Part shown: piece after piece, positions 31,994 through 43,334 of the stretch
How positions within the stretch are numbered: the stretch's first letter is position 1
Layout of the letters: each line of letters opens with the position of its first letter
Assembly (NCBI GenBank): GCA_036768485.1
Contig: JAVLUZ010000154.1
Coordinates: 38,750,447 to 38,814,446, forward strand
DNA length: 64,000 nt
Reading direction: 5' to 3'
Origin: Mermis nigrescens
Lineage: Eukaryota; Nematoda; Enoplea; Mermithida; Mermithidae
The notes under the pieces: model-generated
The model's database searches: none
Seen by the model: only the letters and a program-made list of their open reading frames with translations
Told to the model about the DNA's origin: nothing
Position numbers and translations under genes: made by a program

Positions 31994-32127
31994 AGTCTGT
32001 TTCATATGACTTCGTGCATGAATTCTAAGAATTTTCAACGACAGTAAGCCGGGGGTTACGATAATTATATGCCAGATCCATGCTATAATTGCAATCTGTC
32101 AGCTTATTGTCGGAGATAGTTTAGACT
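31994..32127. mobile_element. Short family-E relative
   Basis: AGTCTGTTTCATATGACTTC at the left. It shares CTGTCAGCTTATTG with 33493-33654 and 33917-34091. Confidence 0.5.
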
Positions 32128-32194
32128 ATTGATTGTCTTCGTTGTTTCGGCGCCAACAACGATTACACTTATATCTCCCACGAAGCTGTGCCAT

Positions 32195-32686
32195 CATATG
32201 GGCAGCACCAAAATTCTGGCGGGGGTGCAAGATTTTTCAAAGGTCAAAAATGGCCTTTAAAATAATGGTATGGTGAAAAAACACCATTTTTCAACGATTC
32301 TCATCGAGCACTAACCATTGGCATCAAAAAATTGCGAGAAAAAAGCAAAAAAAATTCAAAAATTGAATTATGGGGGCTACTTTGATTTCTGGGGGGTATT
32401 TTGGTTTCTGGGGTGCACGTGGGCAGCAAGAAAATTCTGGGGGGCGCGAGATTTTTTGAAAGTCGAAAAAATGGCCTTAAAATGGTGGTAGGGCGATAAA
32501 AACACCATTTTTCGACGTTTCTCATCAAGCACTATCCATTGGCATCAAAAAATTGCGAAAAAACCGAAAAAATTTCAAAAATTGAATTCTGGGGGGGGTA
32601 TTTTGGTTTCTGGGGTGCATACCCCCCCAAACCCCCCACGCCCAGGTGTGGTGCATACCTCCCTAAACCCCCCACGCCCAGGTGTG
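32195..32686 (-). mobile_element. Family-A MITE containing a second family-A copy
   Basis: Outer copy starts CATATGGGCAGCACC and ends CCCAGGTGTG. TSD TGTGCCAT/TGTGCCAC at 32187-32194 and 32687-32694. The inner copy occupies about 32416-32650, and the outer copy resumes at GTGCATACCTCCC. Confidence 0.85.
32416..32650 (-). mobile_element. Family-A MITE nested in family A
   Basis: CACGTGGGCAGCAAG to CCCAGGTGTG. Its left terminus has lost about two bases relative to the usual CATACGTGGGC. Confidence 0.75.
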
Positions 32687-33209
32687 TGTGCCACTGACCA
32701 TTCAAATTGGTGAAGCAATAGCAATGTGATAGATACATACATACATCTGTAATAGCAGTCAATAAGGGTAGGTATCAGGTTTTGATACGCGAAATGTATT
32801 ATTTTAGTCACCGCTAGACTTTGTTCCTACTTGTGCTCTCAGTCGGCGTAAACTGACAGCTAATGATAAATAAAGATCAATTCGATGCATGTGGTTTACA
32901 AAAGGTTAATTATTGTTACATACATAATGACTCAGGCATATGTGAATAGACTGTAGTTAAGTATATGTATGTGCATCGTCTTTTTCCTCGGATCTATCTA
33001 ATCCGGCTCGGTTTGACAAAATGCTGTTTTTTGTAAACGGATGTTAGGATAGCTTGAGTACTGCTACGCCAATGGTCAGCACCTGGGGCTTCAAAACACG
33101 AGTTCTTAGCAAACCAGCTCAACTCGAATAAAATATAGCAACCTGATTTATCTAGAAATGAAGTATTAATCCTAAGGGTTCGAGCAAAACAGTTCAATGA
33201 GGTGAGAAT

Positions 33210-33448
33210 CACACCTGGGCGAGGTGGGCTGGGGGCGTGCACCCCAGAAACCAAAATACCCCCCCCCCAGAAATCAATCTTTGACAATCTTTTCGTTTTT
33301 TTCGCAATTTTTTGATGCCAATGGATAGTGCTTGATGAGAAACGTGTCGAAAAATTGTGTTTTTATCGCCATACCACCATTTTCAAGGCCATTTTTTGAC
33401 CTTCAAAAAATCTTGCACCCCCCAGAATTTTCTTGCTGCCCACGTATG
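33210..33448 (+). mobile_element. Family-A hAT-like MITE
   Basis: CACACCTGGGCGAGG to GCCCACGTATG. TSD GTGAGAAT/GTGAGGAT (7 of 8). Confidence 0.88.
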
Positions 33449-33492
33449 GTGAGGATGCGCGTTCGTCGTCGCCCGCCTCTAAAAATAGTTAT

Positions 33493-33654
33493 AGTCTATT
33501 TCACATAACTTCGTGCATAAATTCTAAGCAGTTTCGCCGGCGGTAGGCCGAGAATTACGATACGTACATATCAGATCAATGCCATAATCACAATCTGTCA
33601 GCTTATTGCCGTAGATAGTTATAAACTATATGAATAAAGTTGTGTGAAACAGAC
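33493..33654. mobile_element. Short family-E MITE with matched ends
   Basis: AGTCTATTTCACATAACTTC at the left, complementary to AAGTTGTGTGAAACAGAC at the right. Confidence 0.65.
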
Positions 33655-33687
33655 AATAAGTAACCATTGTAAATACACATGTAGGTG

Positions 33688-33885
33688 CAGTGGCGGATCT
33701 AGGATTTTCCTATAGGGGGGCGGTACCCCTAAGGGGGGGGCGGAACCCCCTGACTTGGGCGGAAAAATTAGCCGTTTTGACCTGAAAATCGCCAAAAATC
33801 GCTCAAAAAATCCTTAATTTTTCGCATTTTTTAGCCAATGGGGGGCGGCCCCCCCCGCCCCCCCCCCCCCCTAAATCCGCCCCTG
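33688..33885 (+). mobile_element. Family-D hAT-like MITE, compact copy
   Basis: 198 bp. TIRs CAGTGGCGGATCTAGG and AAATCCGCCCCTG, with perfect TSD TGTAGGTG at 33680-33687 and 33886-33893. The interior is rich in G-runs and C-runs. Confidence 0.92.
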
Positions 33886-33916
33886 TGTAGGTGGGTGCCT
33901 GCGCGTAGCAATTTTT

Positions 33917-34091
33917 AGTAGTGATTCACACAAGTTTGCGTATGAAATTTAAAATTTTGTCCGACAATAAGCCGACAGATTGCCATTATAACATTGATTT
34001 GATATAGGTAGGTATAATTATCGTACTCCGTCGGCTTACTTTCGAAAAGATTATTAAAATTTATGCCCAAACTTATTATGTGAAACAGACT
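33917..34091. mobile_element. Short family-E MITE
   Basis: GTGATTCACACAAGTTTG at the left and TTATGTGAAACAGACT at the right. The interior shares AGCCGACAGATTGCCATTAT with neighbouring copies in inverted form. Confidence 0.55.
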
Positions 34092-35014
34092 GTAGACATG
34101 CGCAGCGCTTATGATTTTTCGCAGTACAGAAGATTTTGTGATGTAATGCAAAGCAGCATTATTGTACCCTTACGCTTTTGTAGTCGAGCAAAATTCCTAA
34201 GCATTCAGTGAAAATGTCGTTTCCGTCTGAAATGAATAGAGCAGAACATAAATTTAATTTTCATCGACGAGTGAGCTTACAGTAGATGTTATTGATGACC
34301 CCAAGCAATGCACGTATCGTAAAAGTCAGCTCATTGGTAATGTTCCCAAAGTTATGTTTGTATTAGAGTTTAAGTAGATTATGGCATAAATGAACAAGAA
34401 GTACACCAACTTACATAATTAAATATTGAGTTTGATCTGCACTGTATATATCTTCTGAATAATCATGTATTTCATAATTCACGCGCTAAAACTGGACTTA
34501 AGTTAGTGGAATGATTCGTATTAAAGAACAGCACTACCCCCTCATCCTCTCCGCCTGTGTGCATGTATAGTTCCTGAAAAGCCTTTAAGTCGCAAAGTAA
34601 TCCATTATTCAAAATTTTTTCCTACATATGTTTAGGTCCTCCTTACTTAAGCAAGCATCGGCTAAACTTAAGAATATGGTACTTTTAGAAAAGGAGCAAA
34701 ACGAATATGGAATGCCAAAATTTTTTTGCAAAAATGGTAGAACATGATAAATTGAAGCGAAAAAAAATTTTGTAAAAATCTTAGCCATACTTGCAAAATT
34801 GCAGGCAACTCTCTATGTGAGTGCTGGGTGGACGATTAAACGGCTCGATCCAAGGACTCTACACATTTGTCAGAAATAAATAATATGGGCTGAAATTACG
34901 TGAGGAAGCATAGCAATGAAGGTGAAGAAAGAAAAAAGGCGCGGAAAGCTGTTTGAAATTTTAAAAAATTAAAAAAAATTTTATATTTTTTTTGCATGTT
35001 TTTTCGGTTTTACT

Positions 35015-35879
35015 CGGGGTTGGCCGAGCATGGTTTTTTGGTTTTTTGGTTTTTTTTGTTTTTTATGGTTTTTTATAATTTGAAAATCGGCCTGGCTTTT
35101 GGTTTTTAAGTCGATGTTAAAAAATGTCGCAAGATTCATATTTCATCATTTGTAAACATGTGCAAATAGTATATACCAATAGTACTCTTACTCTAGCATA
35201 GAGTAGACTAATTATTTATGGAATAAACGGCATGAAATAGTTTATTTTCATTATGGTTTAACTTTTTTTTAAGAGAGACGTAATTATAATCGGTAATGTA
35301 ATGATGATCCAGGCACGTAGCTGACCCTCCAACATTGAGTGGACCAACTTATTTTGGGTGGGGGGGACCAAATGCCAAAAAGGCCAAAAACGGCCCAAAA
35401 TAGCATTAAAAAATTGAAATTATATATCAAGTGCTTCACTGGAGAGAAATTTTTCGACGTTCGGATTTGTTCACTCAAAGCTGCGTAATCAGCTGGCACC
35501 CGACACTGTCAAAAAGCTGGTATTTGTGAAAAGCAATATCAACCAACTCGAAGGAACGACCCTAGATATTTCTAGCAATGAAAATGAACAAGAAGAAAAT
35601 GATTCTTAATGTTGCCGTTTATTCTAATGAATAAATTTGAAATTGTTCACTTTTGTTATTTTTCCTGAATAATTGGTTAGGCAACTCATGCCTGTTCTTC
35701 AATTTAGTGGTTTTTAATCATAATCAAGTATTTAAACACATATACTCACGACTAAGATATAAAAACCAAAATTTAACCATTAAAACCATAAAAAACCATT
35801 TAAAAAACCATAAAAAACCATAAAAAACAAAAAAACCAAAATATTGGAAATTTTCAAACTTTGGCTTTTTCCAACCCTG
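35015..35879 (+). mobile_element. hAT element with GGTTTTTT subterminal arrays
   Basis: 865 bp. Ends CGGGGTTGG and CCAACCCTG, with perfect TSD GTTTTACT at 35007-35014 and 35880-35887. The left end has repeated GGTTTTTT. The right end has the complementary AAAAAACC array. It contains a transposase relic. Confidence 0.88.
35438..35610 (+). pseudogene. hAT transposase C-terminal relic
   Basis: Reads ERNFSTFGFVHSKLRNQL, then APDTVKKLVFVKSNINQLE, and ends in an acidic tail at TAA. These match the ERxFS...H.KxRNRLxxxxxxKLVFVxxN block of hAT dimerisation domains. The preceding domain is lost. Confidence 0.8.
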
Positions 35880-35989
35880 GTTTTACTTGACAAGATATAC
35901 AAAAATCTAAGTTTTTGCTTCTATTAAACTTAGGCTTAGGCTTAGTATATCTAAAAAAGGTGTTTTAAGCTGCTTAGGTCGAGGTCGCT

Positions 35990-36125
35990 CCCGCTCAGGT
36001 CGATCTATAGATGCTTAGGTCGATGTATAGATGCTTAGATCGATGTATAGATGCTTAGGTCGATGTATAGATGCTTAGGTCGATGTATAGATGCTTAGGT
36101 CGATGTATAGATGCTTAGGTCGACG
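35990..36125. repeat. 20-bp minisatellite, about six units
   Basis: The unit TGCTTAGGTCGATGTATAGA is tandemly repeated with few changes. Looser CTTAGGTCGAGAAG copies follow to about 36215. Confidence 0.95.
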
Positions 36126-36423
36126 TAAATTGGGTATCTGCATGTGATTCTGCATTCAGCTGTTTGAATCTTCAAATACTTAGGTCGAGAAGATGCTTGC
36201 TTAGGTCGAGAAGAGGCTAATTAACGAAACCCATAGCTTTTGTAATATTGATCATAGACGGATGAAATTTTTTCCGCGCTTTCTTTCAACATATTCTAAG
36301 TACTGAGCGAAAAAATTCGCTTTTCTGAAGTTTATTTCTTAGTATTCTGAAAGTACCATATTCCTCAGTTACTCCGCAAGCATCTTCAAGTGTTTCAAGA
36401 AAGAAGAATAAGTTCGTTGCTAC

Positions 36424-36684
36424 CACACATGGGCGTGGGGGGTCTGGGGGTCTGGACCCCCAGAAACCAAGAGACCCCCCTTAGAAATCAAAAGACCCCC
36501 CAGAAATCAATTTTTGAAAATTTTTTTTCGTTTTTTTCGCAATTTTTTGATGCCAATGGATAGTGCTTGATGAGAAACGTCGAAAAATGGTGTTTTTATC
36601 GCCATATCACCATTTTTAAGGCCATTTTTTGACCTTCAAAAAATCTTGGACCCCCCCCCAGAATTTTCTTGCTGCCCATGTATG
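36424..36684 (+). mobile_element. Family-A MITE with perfect TSD (reference copy)
   Basis: 261 bp. Ends CACACATGGGCG and GCCCATGTATG, with identical GTTGCTAC at 36416-36423 and 36685-36692. Confidence 0.95.
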
Positions 36685-36796
36685 GTTGCTACTACGAAAT
36701 TGATAGAGATACACCATACGGAAAATGAATGTTATATGTGTGTTAGTAACAGAACACACGAGTCAATGGCATGACGAATTTTACGTGCGCCCCAGA

Positions 36797-38461
36797 CATA
36801 GGCGTAGCTAGGATTTTCGCCAGGGGGAAATCCAAAAATGTTTTTCGTCTAAAACCCATAAAAACGGACGGGGGCTTTAAATAACGTGTTTTTTAGGCTT
36901 TTGACATCGTCCTGCACTATTTAAGCGATGGAAAAAATTCATTTATTGAAATTTTTTAAGTTTTTGACAGAAAAAATGGGAATTTTTTCTAATACAGTTT
37001 TTTCTCAATTTTCCCAAAAACAGTGTTCTTACGCTTTTTTAACGTCGTAACTTAAATGTAGAAATGTTAAAAATTGGGGCTTTTGTATAAAATTTAATTT
37101 TTAAATTTTTTTCAAAATTGATGAAAATGGGGCAAAAATCGCTTTGCAATTTTCGCCTCAATTGTCTCAGGCTTGGACCATCAGCTGGCAACAATGTGAA
37201 TACACTTTCTAAGCCTAAGCCTAAGATGTTTGTATAAGCAAGCTTGGTGAGTTGTAGGCAAGTACCTATTTGCCGATGTGCGTGCTACAGTAATTAATAA
37301 CAAGTCTATTCATATGTACATCTTTGCATAATATGGCAGAAAAGAGCATTTGGATGATCACGTTCCTTGAAAGTTTGAAGGGCTCTTTCTCCACAAATAT
37401 TCGTCAGCCCCCAGAACGGTTTTTTTCTGGACTCAGCGTCCTCGAATCTATCAGGAAAAAAGTATTTTTAGGAGAATCGGTGAGTGAATTATGTTGGAAG
37501 CTTTAGCCGAAAAATGCTTATTATGCGGTCGAAGCGCTAAATTTTTGACTCTTACTTCAATAAAACGATAGAAACTGCCAAAAGATATAAGAAAGCGGCA
37601 CAAAGAGGCGTAAGCTTAGACAGGATCTTTGCCAGAGGGGTCTGAAAATATTTTTATATCAAAAGTTCATAAAAACGTATAAAAATTCGTCCCAGATGTG
37701 AAATTATGCCCTTTTTGGACTATTCACGTCGTCCTGCAACGATTGAATTGCAAAGAAATAAATTTTTATTGAAAATTGGAAACTTTCACAATTAATGCTG
37801 CATGCTTTGCAAGTTTTACTACTCGAGTAGAATTTTAGATTACAGAGAATGCGACGGAAAACCTCTTTTGGGTCTGGATGACACACTCAAGCGCCCCCTC
37901 CTCTAACGGGGTCCGGGGCAGAGCCCCGGAAAATTTCGCAAAATTAAGCACTGAAATATCGAATTTTAACCTTAAAATTTTCATAAAATCGTCCGAATCG
38001 TGTCCTTGATTCATATAATAAATAGATATAATAGACTGGCGCGCAGTGTGGAAATTTTTTTATATTTCCATGCCAGAATGACTGAAGATATTCTTAAAAC
38101 GCATGAGGTGCGAATCTTTTGTAGACTTGTCATGTTCTCGTATGCTAAGCATCTTCTAAAAATAAAATCTGCACAAAGTGCACGAATTTTCTCCATACTT
38201 TTGAATTTCTAGAATTGTTTGCAAAAAGGTATATACTTCATCTTCTCATGGCAACAAACGCTTTATAGTTCTATGTTTGTTGCCATTAAGTTAAAATAAT
38301 AGCTAAAACTAGAATAAATCGGCTCGAAGCGCCAAATTTTTTTGTTTTTTCTCAACAAATTGTCGCAGAACGGCATTACGCAACTGCATAGCTCCATTTC
38401 AAAAAATTCGAAATTTTCCCTAGAGGCAACTTCTCCCACCCCCCCATTGGCTACGCCAGTG
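36797..38461 (+). mobile_element. hAT-like element with GGCGTAGCTAGG ends
   Basis: 1.67 kb. Ends CATAGGCGTAGCTAGG and TTGGCTACGCCAGTG, with perfect TSD GCCCCAGA at 36789-36796 and 38462-38469. A second copy of the left end (GAGGCGTAAGCTTAGACAGG) occurs near 37606, suggesting a nested relative. The interior has no recognised coding domain. Confidence 0.85.
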
Positions 38462-38975
38462 GCCCCAGAAGGTATCTAGATATATCGAAGTTTGCTAATC
38501 TAGACTTATATAAATATGTGTGAGTTAGGGAAGAAACAATGAAATCTGGAAGATCGTTCCAAACTGCATTGTATTTGCGAAATGAATCAAACTTTTGCAA
38601 GTTAGAATGAGCAATAAGTGACTAACTAGGTTAAACCTATTAATGTTACGGGTTGGTAAGATTTAGATTAAATACAAAAAATTAGGCATCAGCTTCAAAA
38701 CATGACTTATCACTAATAATTTGATACTTACATTTTTTCAGTTCTATGACGTTTTGTCGCAATGAAACATGGCAAACAAATTTAAATAAGTGTAATAACT
38801 TTTGGCACTTGTGCACTTTAGTGCCTATCGAATATTTTCTATATTCTTTAACATAGGTTATATACTATCATACTTGAGATGTGCCAGGAGCCGGGCCTGC
38901 AAGAAATAATTAAAATGTATGCAATAACTGCTAAAATGTATAATACTGCAAAAAAGAAGTTTTATTAGTCAGAAA

Positions 38976-39350
38976 CACGGTTTTTTTGTATTCGGCAAAA
39001 GATTTTTCGCGATGTACAAAGACTTTTGGGGACCGTGTTTGTACATGTACAAAGATTTTTTGGATGATAAAACTGCAAAAAAGGTTTTGAAATTTGCAAA
39101 ATTCTCGAGCGCTCCGTGCCGAAATGAGAAATTGTGTGTTCTATATATCTTTATAATTTCAGAAATAGCATTTTGAAAGGAAAAATGCCAAATTTTTTAG
39201 CGCTTCACGCCGTTTTCAGACAATTATTACTGATTTTAGCCCTCAGAAACCTAGAAATTGCTAAAAAATTTGTGTGTACAAAATGTACAAAGACTTTTAG
39301 GGACCATCTTTGTACATGTACAAACGGACCTTGTACAAAAAAAAACACTG
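38976..39350 (+). mobile_element. Family-B hAT-like MITE
   Basis: CACGGTTTTTTTGTATTCGG to AAAAAAACACTG. TSD GTCAGAAA/ATCAGAAA (7 of 8). Nested in the hAT element at 38874-40121. Confidence 0.88.
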
Positions 39351-39399
39351 ATCAGAAAGCAGAAAAATCTTTATTCGTTTCCAAGCATTAGCAATTTCC

Positions 39400-39610
39400 T
39401 TTAATAATCAAAGTCTACGCAATTTAAATTAGCACTCAAATTAACCGAAGCTTCAAGCTTATCAGGCAATAGATGTCATCGACGATCTGAACAAATTAAG
39501 CCGTTTTTACTGAACAGACGTTCGCTGGGGACACTTGTTGGTGGCAGACTGGAATATTTTCTGGCAAGTATTGAATGTCTTGGATATACTTCTTTCTTGG
39601 TTTGCGAAAA
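39400..39610 (-). pseudogene. hAT transposase C-terminal dimerisation relic
   Basis: On the minus strand: QTKKEVYPRHSILARKYSS, then LPPTSVPSERLFSKNGLIC, and, after an in-frame TGA, HLLPDKLEASVNL. This is a clear hAT dimerisation signature, inactivated by the stop and by loss of the upstream catalytic domain. Confidence 0.88.
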
Positions 39611-40164
39611 TATCAGGGTATCCTCATCTAAGCTTACTTTTTCAGCTAAAAAATTTGGAAGTCGTCATTTAGTCAGGATCATCATGATGCAAATTCGATA
39701 AGCAGCACACCTGAGCAATAGACCATCTCTGTCCGTCCATGAAATTGGCTTACACAAAGGCTGGACAAAACAAACAAAACTGCGCAACCTATAATATGTA
39801 GATTTAAGGCTCAACTAAAAACATATGCCACGGTAGTCTCACATGCCACCAGAATACCAACAAACAGTTGTTCCATTGCGTGTTTACCTATGACAAACCG
39901 AATAAGTCGTGTTTTGAAGATTAGAAGCACTCAATTGTAGAGTAAAATACATTGAAAATATGGATGTAGAAACAATAGAATAGGTATTTAGAAAATCAGA
40001 TAATTGTTCATTAAGTAGTGCGCCATATTCGCACGACTCGGTATCTCAATGACATGTTTTAATGCACAACTTTAGGCCCCAGCTAAGCCCCGGCGGAAAT
40101 GGCGGCCCTGGCACATCTCTAGATCATACCTGATATGTTTTTACGGAACTTGTCGTGTCTGTTA

Positions 40165-40262
40165 GACTTCAAAGGGAAATTACTCCGAATCACTGGCTTT
40201 CGATCCTTAGACCTGTCGCTCTAAAGCACAAGGCATTCACCACCGAGCTAAGCCACGTGAAT
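40165..40262 (-). repeat. tRNA-like SINE head or tRNA pseudogene
   Basis: On the minus strand, GTGGCTTAGCTCGGTGG resembles a pol III A box. About 40 bp later, AGGATCGAAAGCC resembles a B box. The spacing fits a tRNA. The imperfect boxes and lack of a clean cloverleaf suggest a SINE head rather than a working tRNA gene. Confidence 0.5.
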
Positions 40263-40426
40263 CTGTGAACATTTTACGTCTTTATAAAGTCATGAAAGAG
40301 CCAAAGAAGGATGCATACATAGGTCACTCTTTTAATTTTACCGATTTTCACGAACACAATACAATTTATGCCTAAAAAACCGGGTAGAAAATGCGAAAAG
40401 CTCAAAATCTTGATGTTCTGTGCAGA

Positions 40427-41130
40427 CATGCACAGCCGGTGGCGTGGCTAGTCTTCTGATTGGGGAGGGGCGAAAATTTCGAACTTAGATATTTCAACAA
40501 CTATTTATGGCGAGATAAAAATAATTACTTTTGGGCTTTTCCCAACGAGATCTACGCATTGGAGAAGAAAATATTTAAAAAAATTAAATTTGATTTTTAT
40601 TCTCTAACAAGTATGTTGTATATAAATAAATAAGGCGCGAGGCTTCCAAAAATGTTGGGCATCTTAACTCAAAAAGTATGCTAGAATATGTTCTAGCGGT
40701 TTTTCAGATATGTTTTAATAGTCTCCGATTTTTTTCTTGTAAAAAATATTCATAATCCCAAAACTTTGGGGAGTTTAGTTCCCCAGTCCCCCACAGGTAC
40801 GCCACTGTGCATAGCACGAGAATTACTGAAGAGTAAAACCGGAAAATTATTTTTTTGGCTTAAAAATGGTGGACACACGTCAAAAAAATCAATTTTTAGT
40901 GTTTCTGACGATGTTATACCTTTCTAGAACGTAAAAGCATAAAAATATTACAAAAATTAACAAAAAAATTCAAATAAATTGAAATAGTATGGTCAAAAAT
41001 GAGTGTGTGGCGCTAAGCGCCGAAATTTTGACACTCTGAGGCTAGTTGAAAGATAAAAACGCTTGAAAAAGCACATTTTCTTTGAATGATAAACAAAATC
41101 GCGAATTCCGGGGAATGAAAAGAAATTTTT
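40427..41130 (+). repeat. Family-C repeat split by family F
   Basis: ACATGCACAGC before the insertion and ATAGCACGAGAATTACTG after it rejoin to the usual C start. It contains GGCGCTAAGCGCCG near 41011. Confidence 0.65.
40437..40807 (+). mobile_element. Family-F hAT-like MITE
   Basis: 371 bp. Ends CGGTGGCGTGGCTAG and GTACGCCACTG. TSD TGCACAGC/TGCATAGC (7 of 8), formed from family-C sequence. Confidence 0.8.
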
Positions 41131-41136
41131 AGGTAG

Positions 41137-41296
41137 TACACGGACCCGATACCTCTTGGGGTCGGGTCCGGGTTCAAAATTTTGGACAACCTCGGGTCCG
41201 GGTCCAAAGTTTTGGACAACCTCGAGTCCGAGTCCGGGTTAAAAATTTTGGTCGGGTATCCGACCATTCGGGTCTGGGTACCCGGCACACCTCTAA
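41137..41296 (-). repeat. Terminal fragment of a hAT-like element with GGGTCCGGGT repeats
   Basis: Reads outward to GGGTACCCGGCACACCTCTA. Repeats of GGTCCGGGT alternate with AAAATTTTGGACAACC. It is analogous to the other repeat-armed hAT ends, but the opposite end was not found. Confidence 0.65.
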
Positions 41297-41640
41297 CGAC
41301 AGCATGAGAATTCTGGGGGGTCAGGCCAAAAAGGTTTAAAAGTGCCTTTTTGGGTTTAAACGACGGATACACGTCAAAAACACCGCTTTTGGACGTTCCG
41401 AACAATCCTGTTCTTTTTAGAACATAAAAACAAAAATTTCGGAAAAATCGAGGAAATTGAACAAGATACATATAGTCAAAAAATGTGTAAATGGTGCGAT
41501 GCGCCGAAAATTTGAGACTTTTGAGCCAAAAATGAGCTAAAACGCTTAAGAAGGCACGCTTTTTACAATTTTTACGAAAAATCGACACTTCTGGGGGTCG
41601 CAGCTATTTTTGCGGGGAGGGAATTTGGCAGCTATTCTGC
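41297..41640 (+). repeat. Family-C repeat
   Basis: CAGCATGAGAATTCTGGGGG start, ATACACGTCAAAAACACC, and GGTGCGATGCGCCG hairpin variant. Confidence 0.6.
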
Positions 41641-41792
41641 GGGGGACGGAGGTTGAGGCACGCCACCCCCTAGAACACGTATGAGTGTGACGCGAGACAA
41701 ACGCGTTTTGTCTTAGGTTTATTCCTATTGATTGCAGATACATAAACTTTGTGGCTCTTGACTTTTAGCCGATTTTTCGACCAAATGACGGA

Positions 41793-42050
41793 ATCAAACA
41801 CGTATCCAACTAAAACAACTATTCAGCGTAATATCGAACAGCTTGAGAAATCCATTCCTGCCTTGCAAAAACGCCTCTTACATATTTCATTGTCACGTTG
41901 TTATTGCGAACAACATCCAGTTAAGCAAATAAATAGAGTCGTAAGCGGTCAGCATGAAAATTCAGCACCAACACCTCAAGCATCGGCGACTAAAAAAGCT
42001 TGTGACTGTGTGAATCAGCAAGTTAACAGGCAAGTTATTGGCGGTAAATA
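41793..42050 (+). CDS. Orphan small protein or exon, coiled-coil-like N-terminal half
   Basis: An open frame follows a CTTTTAG acceptor-like site at 41763-41769. From the internal ATG it encodes MTESNTYPTKTTIQRNIEQL, then a helix with heptad-like leucines (LEKSIPALQKRLLHI), a Cys/His stretch (SLSRCYCEQH) and a Gln-rich tail ending VIGGK. Codon texture looks more coding than the surrounding repeats. I do not recognise the family. It cannot be joined in phase to the frame at 43630 using a good donor, so they may be separate. Confidence 0.35.
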
Positions 42051-43334
42051 GAAGGGCAGCGATTTGCTTTAGAATTTTGATGTTTTTTCGAATTTTTATT
42101 TTTACGTTCACCTGATCCCCTAAATTCGGTCGCTGCCCCTATGTATGGTAGCGCTTCGATTTAGCTCTCCCTTTGTATCTTTTCTCCATCTTTTTTAATT
42201 GTATTTGTATTTGCATTTAAAACCTTTACATTTTTACCTCAAAACCTACGAAAATATCGCCTTTTGTCACTTTATTTATTCTACGCAGAAATGATTTGCA
42301 CCAATCCATTAATTAATTAGTTCAATAATTATTGTCAATTAATATGATTATTGAGCTTTTAAAATTATCAGACGATTAAAAAAATTTTCGAAAATTCGAG
42401 AATAAGCTTTAGAACAATTAAAAATATTTAAACAATTTAATCGGATTCAAAATATTATTTACTTGGCTGCATTGTGGATATCTTAAAACAATAGTCAACA
42501 GCATCGACTAGAAGAAAAATGCCTTCAATTTTCTCTTAATACCTATTGAAGTAATTTTTGACTATCTACTGAAGTGTTAAGCTTGTAGAAAAGGACTAAT
42601 CGGTCAGTTCAATGGCGTAGCCGTTGGTGCGAGCGACCCGTTTGTGATGTCTCCTGTTCTATTGTCCGGAAGATTTTAATCCTCCCTTATTCGTGTACAA
42701 TCTCAAACTTTATTGCAGCGGTTATTGCATACATGCACATAGGAGGCTAGGAAGGTATTAGCCTCCGCTGACCCCGCTGAAGGGTCAGTTAGACAGTTAC
42801 GTACTGGTTGGCGATTTGTTTTTTTATTATTTTTGAGGACAATAGCAATAATAATATCAAATTTTTTCGTGCCGGATTAGTGTTTTTTAATTTAAAAGCG
42901 CCCAAAATTGACCAATTTGTCTATTTTTAGTGTTAAAAACGATGTAGTGCAGTCAAAATTGACTAGAAATGTTTTAAAACTGCGGTATTACTACGGAAAG
43001 CGTTTATATGCTATACTGGCCATTTTCGTCGTTTGAATAGCAAAAAATCATGAACACTAAATTTACTGTTTTTAGATTTCTAGAATTTTACGCCCCTGCC
43101 CCCCTTCCCCCGTGTCGACTCCCTCCCCCGTGTAGACCCTAACCTTGTGCTGCATCTATGGGTCATTGTCCATCTTTCGGACGGGGGCTGAATTGTAAAT
43201 AATTAATTTTCGATAATTTATTATGAGGTATATTATTTTTCACTGGAAAAAATCAGAACTTTCGGTAAAAAAGGAATACCTGCTTCCTACTAGTTGTTAG
43301 ATCACCCAAAAACTTTGAAAATGTCGCTTTCAGA

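Larger units (their letters stand above)
38874..40121 (-). mobile_element. hAT element with TAGAGATGTGCC ends
   Basis: 1.25 kb. TIRs TTGAGATGTGCCAGG and CCTGGCACATCTCTA. TSD TATCATAC/GATCATAC (7 of 8). It contains a hAT transposase relic on the minus strand and a nested family-B copy. Confidence 0.85.

Noticed and set aside
35990..36215. CRISPR-like array
   Set aside because: The units are directly tandem with no variable spacers, and the host is eukaryotic. It is a minisatellite.
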